DNA of 64,000 bases from Clostridiales bacterium (GCA_029008095.1 JAQXJB010000038.1:1-64000); one strand, 5' to 3'. Positions 32,569 to 41,827 are shown, numbered from the stretch's first letter. Notes: generated by a model not told the origin, from the sequence alone. Numbers and translations: made by a program.

Positions 32569-33408
32569 ATGAATGTACGAATCGTTATTGATTCCACTGC
32601 CGACATGAACGACGAGCTCAGGGAGCGCTTCACCGTCGTGCCCCTTAGCATTTACTTCGGCACGGAAGCGTATATAGACGGCGTCACCATCAGCCACAAG
32701 GAGTTTTATGAAAAGCTCATAGAAAGCGACGCCCTGCCCAGCACCAGCCAGGCCACTCCCGTGGCCTTTGAAAAGGTATTCAGGGAGGCGGCCGAAGCAG
32801 GCGAAGCCGTTGTCGCCATCACTATATCCTCCAAGCTTTCCGGAACTTACCAGAGTGCCGCCATAGCCGCCGCCGATTTTGAAAACGTATATGTGGTGGA
32901 CAGCAAAAGCGTCACTATCGGAGCAGGCATCCTGGCCAAGCTGGCCTTGGAGCTGGCTGACAGTGGAATGGAGGCCAAAGACATCGCCGATCGTCTCTGC
33001 GCAGAGCGCGAAAACATTCGCATAATCGCCCTGCTGGACACGCTGGAATATCTCAAACGCGGCGGAAGAATATCCAAGACCGTGGCATTTGCCGGAGGTC
33101 TGCTTTCCATCAAGCCCGTTATCAGCGTTATCGACGGCGAGATAGAGGTTTTAGGCAAAGCCCGCGGCTCCAAGCAGGGGAACAATCTGCTGGTCACGGA
33201 GATAGAAAAGGCCGGCGGCGTGGACTTCTCAAGGCCCGTAATGCTGGGCTACACGGGTCTGAGCGATATACTGCTGCAGAAATACATCGCCGACAGTCAG
33301 GCACTATGGCAGTCCGGCGTGGATGAGCTCCCTATCGCGGCCATAGGCAGCGTTGTCGGCACTCACGCAGGCCCCGGAGCCATCGCAGCGGCGTTTTTCA
33401 AAAACTGA
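32569..33408 (+). CDS. DegV-family fatty-acid-binding protein
   Basis: A 279-residue protein with the two-domain DegV fold: N-terminal RIVIDSTADM and VPLSIYFG, the TSQATP segment, ISSKLSGTYQSA (fatty acid carboxylate site), then LLDTLEYLKRGGRIS and KPV in the C-terminal domain. DegV/FakB proteins present fatty acids to the kinase FakA for phosphorylation; no fakA lies here. The start is the ATG at 32569, behind ATGGAGGATT; the longer frame from 32452 is repeat sequence. Two tandem structured repeats separate it from marR. Confidence 0.88.
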   Translation: MNVRIVIDSTADMNDELRERFTVVPLSIYFGTEAYIDGVTISHKEFYEKLIESDALPSTSQATPVAFEKVFREAAEAGEAVVAITISSKLSGTYQSAAIAAADFENVYVVDSKSVTIGAGILAKLALELADSGMEAKDIADRLCAERENIRIIALLDTLEYLKRGGRISKTVAFAGGLLSIKPVISVIDGEIEVLGKARGSKQGNNLLVTEIEKAGGVDFSRPVMLGYTGLSDILLQKYIADSQALWQSGVDELPIAAIGSVVGTHAGPGAIAAAFFKN

Positions 33409-33428
33409 GCATACACTTAGGATACCGG

Positions 33429-33458
33429 CAGGGAGCGCATTGCGTTCCCTGTTTTTTT
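33429..33458 (+). terminator. Terminator after degV
   Basis: Stem CAGGGA(G)CGC with GCG(T)TCCCTG followed by seven T residues, 21 bases past the degV stop. Confidence 0.85.
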
Positions 33459-33461
33459 GGC

Positions 33462-33490
33462 TTGCTTTATTACCTTTTGGCGTTTATACT
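33462..33490 (+). promoter_or_regulatory. Promoter of the MoxR/CoxE-like pair
   Basis: TTGCTT (33462-33467), 17 bases, TATACT (33485-33490), 40 bases before the ATG at 33530. Confidence 0.5.
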
Positions 33491-33529
33491 ATAGGCGTCT
33501 AAATATAAGGCATAAAGTGAGGAATCTAT

Positions 33530-34459
33530 ATGGATCTGAAAACTCTTAAGCAAAAGATGGACGAGTCCAACTACATTTATGACGACACCACCGCCACCGT
33601 GCTGGCTGTGGCGCTGCAGCTTGGCCGTCCACTGCTCATAGAGGGCGCCGCCGGCGTCGGCAAGACCGAGATAGCCAAGGTAATGGCCGCCGCCCTTGAC
33701 CGCGAGCTTGTGCGCCTGCAGTGTTATGAGGGACTTGACGAAAGTAAGGCTCTTTACGAATGGAACTACCAGAAGCAGCTTCTTTCCATCCAGGTGAACA
33801 TGAACAGTCAGGACAAGGACGAGCTGACCCGCTCCCTCTTCAGCGACGAATATCTGCTGGAGCGTCCGCTGCTCAAATCTATCCGCTCCGAGCGCCCCGT
33901 AGTCCTGCTCATAGACGAGATCGACAAGGCCGACGAGGAATTTGAGGCCTTTCTGCTGGAGCTGCTCTCCGATATGCAGGTCAGCATCCCCGAGGTCGGC
34001 ACCATCGCCGCCAAATCACTCCCCTTCGTGGTGCTCACCTCAAACCGCGCCCGTCCCCTCTCCGAGGCGCTGCGCCGCCGCTGCGCTTATCTTTACATTC
34101 AATACCCGGATATGGAAAAGGAGCTCGCCATACTCCGCGCAAAGCTGCCCCATGTGGATGACCGGCTTTGCGCACAGGTAGCAGTTGCGGTGCAGAATCT
34201 CCGCTCCAACGAGGCAATTCTGAAAAAGCCCTCCATTGCGGAGACTCTTGATTGGGCCGCGGCTCTTGACGCTCTGGGCATTCGCGAGCTCACCCCCGAG
34301 GCGCTGCGCCAGACGGCGGGCTTTGTTCTCAAAAACAGCGAGGACATGAACATTCTCGCCGAAATGAGCGATATCACCGAGCCGCAGTGCCAGTGCGGCG
34401 GCGAATGCGGACATCACCACAGTCACGGTCAGGGCTGCGGAGGGCACCATCATGGCTGA
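33530..34459 (+). CDS. MoxR/CoxD-like AAA+ ATPase with His/Cys-rich tail
   Basis: A 309-residue AAA+ ATPase: Walker A EGAAGVGKTE (about residue 38), Walker B VVLLIDEIDKAD, sensor TSNRARPLSEALRRRC. MoxR-type ATPases work with VWA proteins to mature metalloenzymes; CoxD/CoxE do this for Mo-Cu CO dehydrogenase. The last 23 residues hold four Cys and seven His (CQCGGECGHHH, then GCGGHHHG), an unusual tail that probably binds a metal ion such as Cu, Ni or Zn. Overlaps the VWA gene by eight bases. The molybdenum hydroxylase at 58704 is a possible client, 25 kb away. Confidence 0.85.
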   Translation: MDLKTLKQKMDESNYIYDDTTATVLAVALQLGRPLLIEGAAGVGKTEIAKVMAAALDRELVRLQCYEGLDESKALYEWNYQKQLLSIQVNMNSQDKDELTRSLFSDEYLLERPLLKSIRSERPVVLLIDEIDKADEEFEAFLLELLSDMQVSIPEVGTIAAKSLPFVVLTSNRARPLSEALRRRCAYLYIQYPDMEKELAILRAKLPHVDDRLCAQVAVAVQNLRSNEAILKKPSIAETLDWAAALDALGIRELTPEALRQTAGFVLKNSEDMNILAEMSDITEPQCQCGGECGHHHSHGQGCGGHHHG

Positions 34460-35726
34460 TTCCGGCGTATATCTGGAAAAGCTTTCGTCGTTTTCCAAGC
34501 TTCTGCGCCAGGAGGGATTGAGCGTAAGCCCCCGGGAGACCGAGGACGCCAGCCGCATTCTCATCTCTTTAGGCTTTGAGGACAAGGAGCAGGTAAAAAC
34601 CGCTCTTCGCACCGTCTACGCCAAATCACGGGAAGAACAGCTCATTTTCGACAAGCTCTTCGACGGCTTCTTCGTTTCAGAGGAGGTTATGCGCAAACAG
34701 GTGGAGGAACAGCTCAAGCGTGAGGCGGAGCTGCAGAAAAATCTGCAGAACGACCAGGAGGAGCTGCAAATCAACGGCAAACCTATAGAACTGAGCGAGG
34801 AGCAGCGCATTGTCTACGCCGGCATGGACGAGGATGAGCGGGAAAAGCTGAAGCAATTCATGGACAAGTACAAGGACAGCGCCCAGCGCCATCCCCAGCT
34901 TTACGACGGCTTTATCCACTCGGTATTCATGCGCTCCATTCTGGAGCAGCAGATGATGGCCGAGGACGCGGCCGTGGGCATAGAGGAAAGCGACCCGGAA
35001 CTCGGTCTGCTCTACCGGGACATCTCAAAGTTCAAGGACATAGAGATACCCAAGGCCATCTCCATCATCCAGAGCATATCCCAACAGATAAACCGGGAGC
35101 TCGCCGCCAAGCACAAGCGCACCGGCCATTCCTCCGCTCTGGATTTCCGGCGCACATTCCGCAAGGGTCGGGAGACCGGCGGCAGCTTCTACCGCCTGAA
35201 ATACAAGAAAAAGCCCAGCCGCCGCAAGCAGCTCGTGCTTCTCTGCGACGTTTCCTGGTCCATGATGCAGTTTTCCGAGTTTGCCCTGCGCTTTATCCAG
35301 CAGCTAAACCACGTTTCCGAAAGCTCCCGGGTATTCCTTTTCTCCGAGGAGATACACGAGGCGGACGCGTTCAGCCTGCAGAACATGGATCTTTTCCGCA
35401 ACTATGTGAAGGAATGCGGCGTCTACGGCAAGGGCACGGACCTTGGCATGGCTCTGGACACGCTGAACACCATGCACCCTCCCGCCCTCAACGCCGCCAC
35501 CACCCTGCTGATACTCTCCGACACAAAAACGGTAAATCAGCCCCGGGCAATGGACGCCCTGCAGGAGGCCAAGCGGCAGGCAGGCCGCGTGATATGGCTC
35601 AACCCCATTCCCGAGCGCAAGTGGAAGTATATCCGCAGCGTACAGGCAATGGCATCCATCTGCACAATGGTATCATGCAGCACTCTCAGCACGCTTGCCG
35701 CCGCATGCAAGCGGCTCGCCCAATAG
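34452..35726 (+). CDS. CoxE-like VWA-domain protein
   Basis: A 424-residue partner of the preceding ATPase. The N-terminal 200 residues are helical and charged, with a long glutamate/lysine coiled-coil-like stretch (about 75-115). The C-terminal half is the CoxE/VWA domain with the metal-ion-dependent adhesion site DVSWSM, then GKGTDLG and a third acidic loop near LILSDTKT. Such proteins bind the client enzyme and are remodelled by the MoxR ATPase. The gene pair is alone in its transcription unit, ended by a strong terminator (35733-35775). Confidence 0.85.
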   Translation: MADSGVYLEKLSSFSKLLRQEGLSVSPRETEDASRILISLGFEDKEQVKTALRTVYAKSREEQLIFDKLFDGFFVSEEVMRKQVEEQLKREAELQKNLQNDQEELQINGKPIELSEEQRIVYAGMDEDEREKLKQFMDKYKDSAQRHPQLYDGFIHSVFMRSILEQQMMAEDAAVGIEESDPELGLLYRDISKFKDIEIPKAISIIQSISQQINRELAAKHKRTGHSSALDFRRTFRKGRETGGSFYRLKYKKKPSRRKQLVLLCDVSWSMMQFSEFALRFIQQLNHVSESSRVFLFSEEIHEADAFSLQNMDLFRNYVKECGVYGKGTDLGMALDTLNTMHPPALNAATTLLILSDTKTVNQPRAMDALQEAKRQAGRVIWLNPIPERKWKYIRSVQAMASICTMVSCSTLSTLAAACKRLAQ

Positions 35727-35732
35727 GACGCA

Positions 35733-35775
35733 AGCAGCCCCGGACGCTTCAAGTCCGGGGCTGCTACTCTTTTTC
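35733..35775 (+). terminator. Terminator after the CoxE-like gene
   Basis: A perfect 13-bp stem AGCAGCCCCGGAC with GTCCGGGGCTGCT, followed by ACTCTTTTT. Confidence 0.85.
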
Positions 35776-35794
35776 AGGCTTCTGTAATACATTC

Positions 35795-36073
35795 TCAGCT
35801 CATGCCGTCCATTGCGGTCTCAAGCTGGCGGCGGATATCCTCCAGAGTCCGTTCTACTATGGCCTGTTCCTCCTCGCTCTCTATGGGCAGAAGGCGCAGT
35901 TCCTCGGAGTTAGGGTCACAGATGGCGGAATAACGTCTGAGATTACCCTCGGTGTCCTCTGTGTTATCCGTGTAAATGGCGTATTTTTTGCCGGTCACGG
36001 GACTCATAAAGCTGAAAAGCAGCTCATATTCCCGCTCCACGCCGTTTTCGGTCAGTTTAAAATTCATTTTCAT
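35795..36073 (-). CDS. DUF1292 family protein
   Basis: A 92-residue acidic protein of the DUF1292 family, widespread in Firmicutes and of unknown function. Family pattern: a short beta-rich core with F(S)F...GKKYAIYTDNTEDTEGNL and the ending acidic helix. It lies 45 bases downstream of the acyl-CoA ligase gene on the same strand and may be cotranscribed. The start follows GGAAGGGAAG. Confidence 0.8.
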   Translation of the reverse strand: MKMNFKLTENGVEREYELLFSFMSPVTGKKYAIYTDNTEDTEGNLRRYSAICDPNSEELRLLPIESEEEQAIVERTLEDIRRQLETAMDGMS

Positions 36074-36118
36074 CTTCCCTTCCGGCGGTCACATTGATGC
36101 TGTGGTACCGAAGGAGCT

Positions 36119-37831
36119 TTACTGCATCTTGCTCAGCTCTTCCTCCTCCAGCACGCGGTAGGCCACCTTGCCAACCAGCGTTTTGGGCATGTCCTCTTTG
36201 AACTCGATATCATACGGCATGGCGTATTTTGCTATATGCTTGCGGCAATAGGCCATCAGCTCCGCTTTAGTCGCCTCGTCAGGCTCAACGCCGGCGGCAA
36301 GCTTCACGAAAGCCTTTACCTTCTGCATTTTATAGGGATCCGGCACACCGATGACACAGCTCATCTGCACCTTTTCATGGGCATCCAGAATGTTCTCTAT
36401 CTGACCGGGGTAAACATTGTATCCGGAGGAGATTATCATACGCTTGGCGCGACCCTTGAAATAGACAAAGCCCTGCTCATCCATAACGCCCAGATCGCCG
36501 GTATAGACCCATGTCAGGCCGTCGGCGTGGGTGCGTAGGGTCTGGGCGGTCTCATCAGGCTGGTTCATATACTCCTTCATCACCGTGGGACCTGCCAGCA
36601 GTATCTCACCCTCCTCACCGTAGGGCAGCTCATGGTCGGTGCCGGGAGTTACTATCTTGATGTAGTTATCTGAGAACGGCAGGCCTATGCTCCCCTCCTT
36701 GGCCATGTGTATCGGCGTCAGGCAGCAGGCGGTGACGGTCTCGGTTGTGCCGTAGCCTTCGCGAACCTGGATGGCCGCCTTATGGTCATAGAGAAACTTA
36801 TCAAACTTCTTTTTCAGCTCAATGGAAAGAGAGTCGCCGCCGGAGAACACTCCCTTCAGGCAGCTCAGGTCAGTGCCCTCCATTGATGGCAGACGCAGCA
36901 GAGCCTCATAGAGAGTAGGCACACCGGCGATAAAGTTGCAGCGGTACTTCACCAGATCCTTGGCATAGCTCTTGGGGGTGAAGCGGGGCACCAGAATGCA
37001 GCGCCCACCCTGGGTCAGCATGGTGTGGATACAGACGCCCAGGCCAAAGCCGTGGAAAATGGGCATGGCGGCCAGCATCTTGTCTCCGGGACGGAACATG
37101 GGATTGGCGGCTATGATCTGCTGGCTCAGAGCGTTGAAGTTGCGGTTGGTGAGAACGATGCCCTTTGTGGTGCCTGTGGTACCGCCGGAATAGAGGATAA
37201 CGGCAGGATCATCGCTGGTTCTCTTGACCTTGTAATTATAGAAGCAGAAACGGCTGAGCTTCATAAATTCCTTCCAGCGTATGACCGGGGCGTCATCCGG
37301 TATCTTCTCAATCTTGCGTCCCTCGGTGAGCATATATCCTGCCTTGATGGGCTTACTCAGTTCATCCTTTATGCTGGCGATAATGATATTGACTACCTTG
37401 GTGTTGTGGCGCACGCGCTCAAACTTATGATAGAACTGGTCGAGAGTGATGGCGGTAATCGACTCAGACGCATTGAGATAGAATTCTATCTCCTTTTCGG
37501 CAGACAGGGGATGTATCATATTGGCGATGCCGCCCACCAGATTGACCGCATAGAAAAGATAGATGGCCTGGGGGCAGTTTGGCATGGCAATAGTGACCCG
37601 GTCGCCCTCGCGGATACCGATCGTCTTAAGAGCCTTGGCGCAGGTCTCAACGCCCTCCACCAGCTTCTTATATGTGGTCGGCTTACCCATAAAATCGAAA
37701 GCCACGTTATCCGGATATCTGGAGGCAACACTCTCCAGCATCTCAAACATGGAGCCGTCAAAGTAGTCCAGATGCATGGGTACATCTCCCATGCAATTTT
37801 CCCAGGGGGTATTTGCTGTTATTTCAGACAT
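36119..37831 (-). CDS. AMP-dependent acyl-CoA synthetase/ligase
   Basis: A 570-residue ANL-superfamily adenylating enzyme. A-motifs: YSGGTTGTTKGIVLTNRN (phosphate loop), GYGTTE, YTGDLG and the hinge/lysine region with KRMIISSGYNVYP; the C-terminal catalytic lysine lies in KTLVGKV. These enzymes activate a carboxylic acid with ATP and pass it to CoA or another acceptor. Substrate specificity cannot be read; the family includes long-chain fatty acid-CoA ligases. It overlaps the upstream E2-like acyltransferase gene by eight bases, suggesting that the acyl group made here is used by that protein. Confidence 0.87.
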   Translation of the reverse strand: MSEITANTPWENCMGDVPMHLDYFDGSMFEMLESVASRYPDNVAFDFMGKPTTYKKLVEGVETCAKALKTIGIREGDRVTIAMPNCPQAIYLFYAVNLVGGIANMIHPLSAEKEIEFYLNASESITAITLDQFYHKFERVRHNTKVVNIIIASIKDELSKPIKAGYMLTEGRKIEKIPDDAPVIRWKEFMKLSRFCFYNYKVKRTSDDPAVILYSGGTTGTTKGIVLTNRNFNALSQQIIAANPMFRPGDKMLAAMPIFHGFGLGVCIHTMLTQGGRCILVPRFTPKSYAKDLVKYRCNFIAGVPTLYEALLRLPSMEGTDLSCLKGVFSGGDSLSIELKKKFDKFLYDHKAAIQVREGYGTTETVTACCLTPIHMAKEGSIGLPFSDNYIKIVTPGTDHELPYGEEGEILLAGPTVMKEYMNQPDETAQTLRTHADGLTWVYTGDLGVMDEQGFVYFKGRAKRMIISSGYNVYPGQIENILDAHEKVQMSCVIGVPDPYKMQKVKAFVKLAAGVEPDEATKAELMAYCRKHIAKYAMPYDIEFKEDMPKTLVGKVAYRVLEEEELSKMQ

Positions 37832-38696
37832 TTTGATATTCCACCTCTTTGCTTAACGGCGCTTCAAGCAGCTCCGGGTTTTCCAGCAGTTCGCGGAGCA
37901 GGCGAACGGTCTTGGAATAGTAATATCCGTCGGCAATGCGCTCATCTATGGTCAGGCCGAGGTCGATGCTGTCGCGCATCTCCACGTTTCCTTGAGAGTC
38001 GATAAAGGGGCGGAGCTTGCGCTCGCCCACGGCGCAGAAAATGGAGTTCGTGCCCCAATTTGTAAGATGATGATACCCGGAATGAAGCTTGACCGAGCCC
38101 AGATTAGTAATAACGATGGACGAATAGTAAGGGTCGGCGGCCACAAAGGACCGGGGCACCCAGCCATGCCGGTCAAGAAAACAGACGAAGCGGACCGCCG
38201 CCTTGGATATAGGGCGCGGTATCTTCATAAATCCGTCCATAGCGGCGGAGGTGCTGTCCTTCTTTTCGCCGCGGCAGGCAGAGACCTGGCGGTAGATTTC
38301 ATCATGGATAGAGTCAATATTGTCGCTGTCCTTGGCGTGGATAAACGCCAGACCCTCTTCTCCGTTGTCAGAGAACACCTTCTTTATAACGAAGGCGGCC
38401 GAGACCTCACTTCGCTGATACATATTGCGATTTGCGATAAATCGGTTCATCTTGGGGCGAAGAGTAACGGTTTTCAGCAAGGCCGTGACGATGAGCTGAA
38501 AGATGTTATACTTATACTCAGGTTCGTCAGCGTTTTTTCTGTCCAAATAGGCCATAGCGTTGGTAAGGTCAACGCGCTCGGAAATAAACGCCTCATTGTC
38601 GCAGCGGTTCGGATAGATTATCGGCATAATAAAATGCATGGAATCTATGTCCCGCAGAAGCCTGCCGTCCCGGCGATCCCCCATCCTTTTCTTCAA
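37824..38696 (-). CDS. E2-like (2-oxoacid dehydrogenase/CAT-fold) acyltransferase with altered active site
   Basis: About 290 residues matching the catalytic domain of dihydrolipoamide acyltransferases, with no lipoyl or peripheral-subunit-binding domain. Recognisable: HFIMPIIYPNRCDNEAF (substrate-binding strand) and the terminal LTIDERIADGYYYSKTVRLL. In E2 enzymes and chloramphenicol acetyltransferase this motif is DHRxxDG with a catalytic His; here that position is Glu (codon GAG). Either catalysis differs or the activity is lost. I favour a TTG start at 38696 because GGGAGAG lies six bases upstream; the longer TTG at 38711 has none. Cotranscribed with the acyl-CoA ligase, so a thioester acyl-transfer role is plausible but unproven. 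Confidence 0.72.
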   Translation of the reverse strand: MKKRMGDRRDGRLLRDIDSMHFIMPIIYPNRCDNEAFISERVDLTNAMAYLDRKNADEPEYKYNIFQLIVTALLKTVTLRPKMNRFIANRNMYQRSEVSAAFVIKKVFSDNGEEGLAFIHAKDSDNIDSIHDEIYRQVSACRGEKKDSTSAAMDGFMKIPRPISKAAVRFVCFLDRHGWVPRSFVAADPYYSSIVITNLGSVKLHSGYHHLTNWGTNSIFCAVGERKLRPFIDSQGNVEMRDSIDLGLTIDERIADGYYYSKTVRLLRELLENPELLEAPLSKEVEYQNV

Positions 38697-38850
38697 TTTT
38701 ATCTCTCCCAAATTTTATTTCCCATACCGTCCTCTCCACATACGGCGGGCCGAAAAAAGTGTGGGTCTATATGTAGTATCATAACTCTTCTCCATGATTT
38801 CGGCAAGCTTTTTTGCTTGCAAACAGAAAAATCCATTTTTTACACAGGCA

Positions 38851-38890
38851 GAAAAGAGCGGCGCCTTCTATTTAAAAAAGGCGCCGCTCT
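38851..38890 (-). terminator. Terminator of the cupin-like/solute-binding protein operon
   Basis: An 11-bp stem AGAGCGGCGCC with GGCGCCGCTCT, followed on the reverse strand by TTTTC, 30 bases past the solute-binding protein stop. The remaining bases between 38712 and 38850 show no gene. Confidence 0.75.
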
Positions 38891-38920
38891 AATAGCATGC
38901 AAGACAAAACTGATTTTTAC

Positions 38921-40651
38921 TTATGCGATGTAAGCATCATAAGCTTCCTGGTATACTTCGAGTATCTCATTAAGACCGATGTTATTGAGCTCTGCTACAT
39001 AGCTGTCCCAATCGGCAAGGGACTTGGAGCCATCAACAAAGGCCAGGTAGTTCTCGGAAAGATAGGTGCTGACATCACTGCCGTACTTGGCTAGGATCTC
39101 GCTCTGCTCGTTGGAGAAGGTGATGCCGGTGGGATATACATACTCGTTATCGTGAGGAACGATATCCCAATCCTGGAGATACTCCTGGGCGACCGCATTG
39201 GCAGGGATGAGCCAGTTGTAGTTTACATACAGGCCAGGCTCGGCAATGCTGTTGAGGGCATAGGAGAGCATGGCCATAGACCAGTATGCAGGATGGTTAA
39301 GGATGTACTCGGTGATACGTCTGTCGCCGTTTTCATCATAGTACCAGCTTACGCCCTCAACACCGTAGGCATAGAGTTCCTTTCCGCCCTCGCTGTAACG
39401 ATAGTCCAGCCAGGAGCATACAAGAGGAATATTCTCGCAGGTTGTGGCAACAGCGGCGCTGCCCCAGTAGATACGGTCGATCTTGAAGCCCATGTGGAGG
39501 GTCTGTCCTACGGTACGGACAGGCTTTGCGATAGCTTCCCATCTATAACCTTCAGGCAGATAGATGTTGTGGCTTGCCATAGCGGTGGGACGTACGCAGG
39601 AGGTGTAGCCCATCCTGTCGGTGTCCAGCTTTTCGTCATAATCCTGGAGGGATGCGTAGCCGGACCAGTTGGGGTCGATAAGTCCCTCGGTATACCACTG
39701 GTGGATCATGGTCATAAGCTCGCGGTCATTGTCGCGGGTGTTGCTCAGATACACCTTGCCGTCGGTCACATACTGAGTGTTGATACCGCTGCATGCGGCA
39801 TAGGTATCGTAACCCACGAATTCATATGCGCCAGCCAGCTCGATATTGTTCATCAGGGTCATGGGGGTCTCGCAGCCCTTCTCATTCTTGAAGAAGGTCA
39901 GCATATCGTGAATGTCATCAAAGGTTCTGATATCGGTATTCTTTTTTCCCATATCCTCAAGCCAGTCGCCGCGTGCAAAAGCGCCGCTGTTGAGCTCCAG
40001 AACCTCCTTGAGCTCATAGAAGCAGAGAATAAGGTCGTCCTCGTTGAATATCTTCTTTATTGTGTCGAGATCCTCAGGATTGCGGCGAGCCTCGTAGATA
40101 TAGTTGGGGATATACTCGCGGTAATCATAGAGGTTTACGAAATACTCTTCCTCGGTAACACCTATCTTGAAGTTGCCGGGATAGAAGGACGCGGCACCAA
40201 CCATGATATCGCAGAGGTCGTCAGCGGCGAGCAGAACGGAGAAGTTCTCCTGGCGCTTATCGGCTGTTACGACCACATATTCCATGTTAACGCCGGTCTT
40301 TTCATAAACAGCTCTGGGGAACTCCATCTCACCGTAGCCACCCTCGGGGATATAGTCGGGCGTGAAGTTGGTCGTCCACATGGTAAAAACCTCATCGGTA
40401 GTGGTAAGAGGCAGCTCATACTCATACTTTTCAAGAGCCAGCCCATTTTCATCGGCCTTGAACTTGCCGGCTGCGAGGTTATAGGGTGAGTCTTCATCAG
40501 GAGTAGTGTCAGGTGTCGCATCGGGAGTAGTCGTGCTGCCAGAATCCGGAGTTTGGGAAGGAGTCGGAGTCTGGGTGTCCTTGGAGCTGCAGGCCGCAAA
40601 AAGCGAGACAACCAGCAGAACGGCAAGGATAAGGCTTAGCGTACGTTTCAC
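38921..40651 (-). CDS. Extracellular solute-binding lipoprotein
   Basis: A 576-residue lipoprotein. Signal peptide MKRTLSLILAVLLVVSLFAAC with lipobox cysteine at residue 21, a Thr/Pro/Asp-rich linker (about 25-55), then a large periplasmic-binding-protein fold resembling the LipO/YtcQ-type sugar or oligosaccharide binders of clostridia. No ABC permease or ATPase is adjacent, which is odd for a binding protein. Starts at GTG behind AAAGGAAG. It lies 50 bases after three paralogous cupin-like genes and is the last gene of that operon. Confidence 0.82.
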   Translation of the reverse strand: MKRTLSLILAVLLVVSLFAACSSKDTQTPTPSQTPDSGSTTTPDATPDTTPDEDSPYNLAAGKFKADENGLALEKYEYELPLTTTDEVFTMWTTNFTPDYIPEGGYGEMEFPRAVYEKTGVNMEYVVVTADKRQENFSVLLAADDLCDIMVGAASFYPGNFKIGVTEEEYFVNLYDYREYIPNYIYEARRNPEDLDTIKKIFNEDDLILCFYELKEVLELNSGAFARGDWLEDMGKKNTDIRTFDDIHDMLTFFKNEKGCETPMTLMNNIELAGAYEFVGYDTYAACSGINTQYVTDGKVYLSNTRDNDRELMTMIHQWYTEGLIDPNWSGYASLQDYDEKLDTDRMGYTSCVRPTAMASHNIYLPEGYRWEAIAKPVRTVGQTLHMGFKIDRIYWGSAAVATTCENIPLVCSWLDYRYSEGGKELYAYGVEGVSWYYDENGDRRITEYILNHPAYWSMAMLSYALNSIAEPGLYVNYNWLIPANAVAQEYLQDWDIVPHDNEYVYPTGITFSNEQSEILAKYGSDVSTYLSENYLAFVDGSKSLADWDSYVAELNNIGLNEILEVYQEAYDAYIA

Positions 40652-40701
40652 AAATGATCTTCCTTTCTGATTATTTTCATAGTACAGGTAATTTTATGTA
40701 C

Positions 40702-41283
40702 TTATTTCTTTTCTTCATCCGCAGCCTTCTTGGCTTCCTCGGCCCGGCGCCAGCAACCGCCGCAGAGGGTACACTGCTTGCTGGGATCCTGCACACACTT
40801 TCTCGGCCCGCCGACCTCGCCATACTGCAGATACTGCCTGCCATCCTCATCGACCTTGGGTGCGAAGGTGGCAAACTTGCCGCGGAGGTGAAGCACCTGG
40901 AAGTAGATGGGCTTGGAAACTCTCTTGAACTCAAGGGGGCAGTGCCACATATACGGCGGTATTCTTACGATGGTGGGCTCGGTGATGATATGCTTTTCCA
41001 TGTGGTCCAGATCCTCGCCGATCCAGAACTCCACTTCCGCGTCGAAGGAGCCGAAGGGGTCTGTCATGTCATAACCCACGAAGCAGAGGTACTCCTCCTC
41101 GGAGTGGAAATTGCTGATGCGGTCAAGGAACGCTTCCTTCATGTAGCAGCGGTAGGAGGCATAGAAATTGGCACCGGGCATGCAGTCCGTGCCGCGGAAA
41201 TACGCCTGATACTGAGGCATAAAGTCGCCCCAGTTATTCTTAGTACGCACAAAGGTATGGACAAGGTGGTCATAACGTCCCAT
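40702..41283 (-). CDS. Cupin-like paralogue 1 with CxxCxxC tail
   Basis: A 193-residue protein I cannot name. It shares with the next two genes an N-terminal block (MGRYDHL, WGDF, YQAYFRG) and a cupin-like pattern: NFHSEEEYLCF(V)G, then about 45 residues later TEPTIVRIPPYMWHCP, which could supply metal ligands (His, Glu, His). After the barrel a Cys-rich end (KQCTLCGGCW) could hold iron or zinc, followed by a charged tail. No signal peptide, so cytoplasmic. Very close to paralogue 3 (41828-42445); paralogue 2 is more divergent. Confidence 0.7.
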   Translation of the reverse strand: MGRYDHLVHTFVRTKNNWGDFMPQYQAYFRGTDCMPGANFYASYRCYMKEAFLDRISNFHSEEEYLCFVGYDMTDPFGSFDAEVEFWIGEDLDHMEKHIITEPTIVRIPPYMWHCPLEFKRVSKPIYFQVLHLRGKFATFAPKVDEDGRQYLQYGEVGGPRKCVQDPSKQCTLCGGCWRRAEEAKKAADEEKK

Positions 41284-41285
41284 GC

Positions 41286-41813
41286 TTACACCTCACTTTC
41301 GCCGTAGGCAAAGCGTTCTAAATCTCCGCCCAGCTCACCGAAGCCGTCTGCCACGGTATCATAATAGACGTAGCCCTCTTTATTGAATCTGCGGCGGATA
41401 GCGTAATAGCGGCTGTTGAACAGAACAGGCTGGAAGAACAGCGGCTTGCCCAGCCTCTTTATCTCAATGGGGCCGTGCCAATAGAACTGAGGAACGCGGA
41501 TCATGGTAGGCTTGGTAATAACGATTTTCTCCATATCGTCGATGTCCTCGCCGAGATAAAGCTCGATTTCGGCGTCGAAGGACTCAAACGCATCCCGGAG
41601 ATCGTGTCCAACAAAGGCCAGATACTGCTCATCTCTGTGGAAATGCGGCTCAGAGCAGATAACGCCGGCCTTCATATACGCGCGGTAGGGCGCGATGATC
41701 TGCGAGCCGGGAACACTCAGCTCACCTCCGAAATAGGCCGCCACCGGAGGAAGCATTTCTGATTTCGTTTCAAGCTTCGGGAACTTGTAAAACAGGTTAT
41801 CGTATACTCCCAT
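41286..41813 (-). CDS. Cupin-like paralogue 2 without Cys-rich tail
   Basis: A 175-residue relative of its neighbours. Conserved: MGVYDNL, VAAYFGG, PHFHRDEQYLAF(V)G, FDAEIELYLGED, TKPTMIRVPQFYWHGP. The putative metal ligands HFH and WH are kept, but the C-terminal CxxC block of the other two is missing and replaced by an acidic end. The stop is two bases before the start of paralogue 1. Function unknown. Confidence 0.7.
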   Translation of the reverse strand: MGVYDNLFYKFPKLETKSEMLPPVAAYFGGELSVPGSQIIAPYRAYMKAGVICSEPHFHRDEQYLAFVGHDLRDAFESFDAEIELYLGEDIDDMEKIVITKPTMIRVPQFYWHGPIEIKRLGKPLFFQPVLFNSRYYAIRRRFNKEGYVYYDTVADGFGELGGDLERFAYGESEV

Positions 41814-41827
41814 ATAACATTTCTCCT

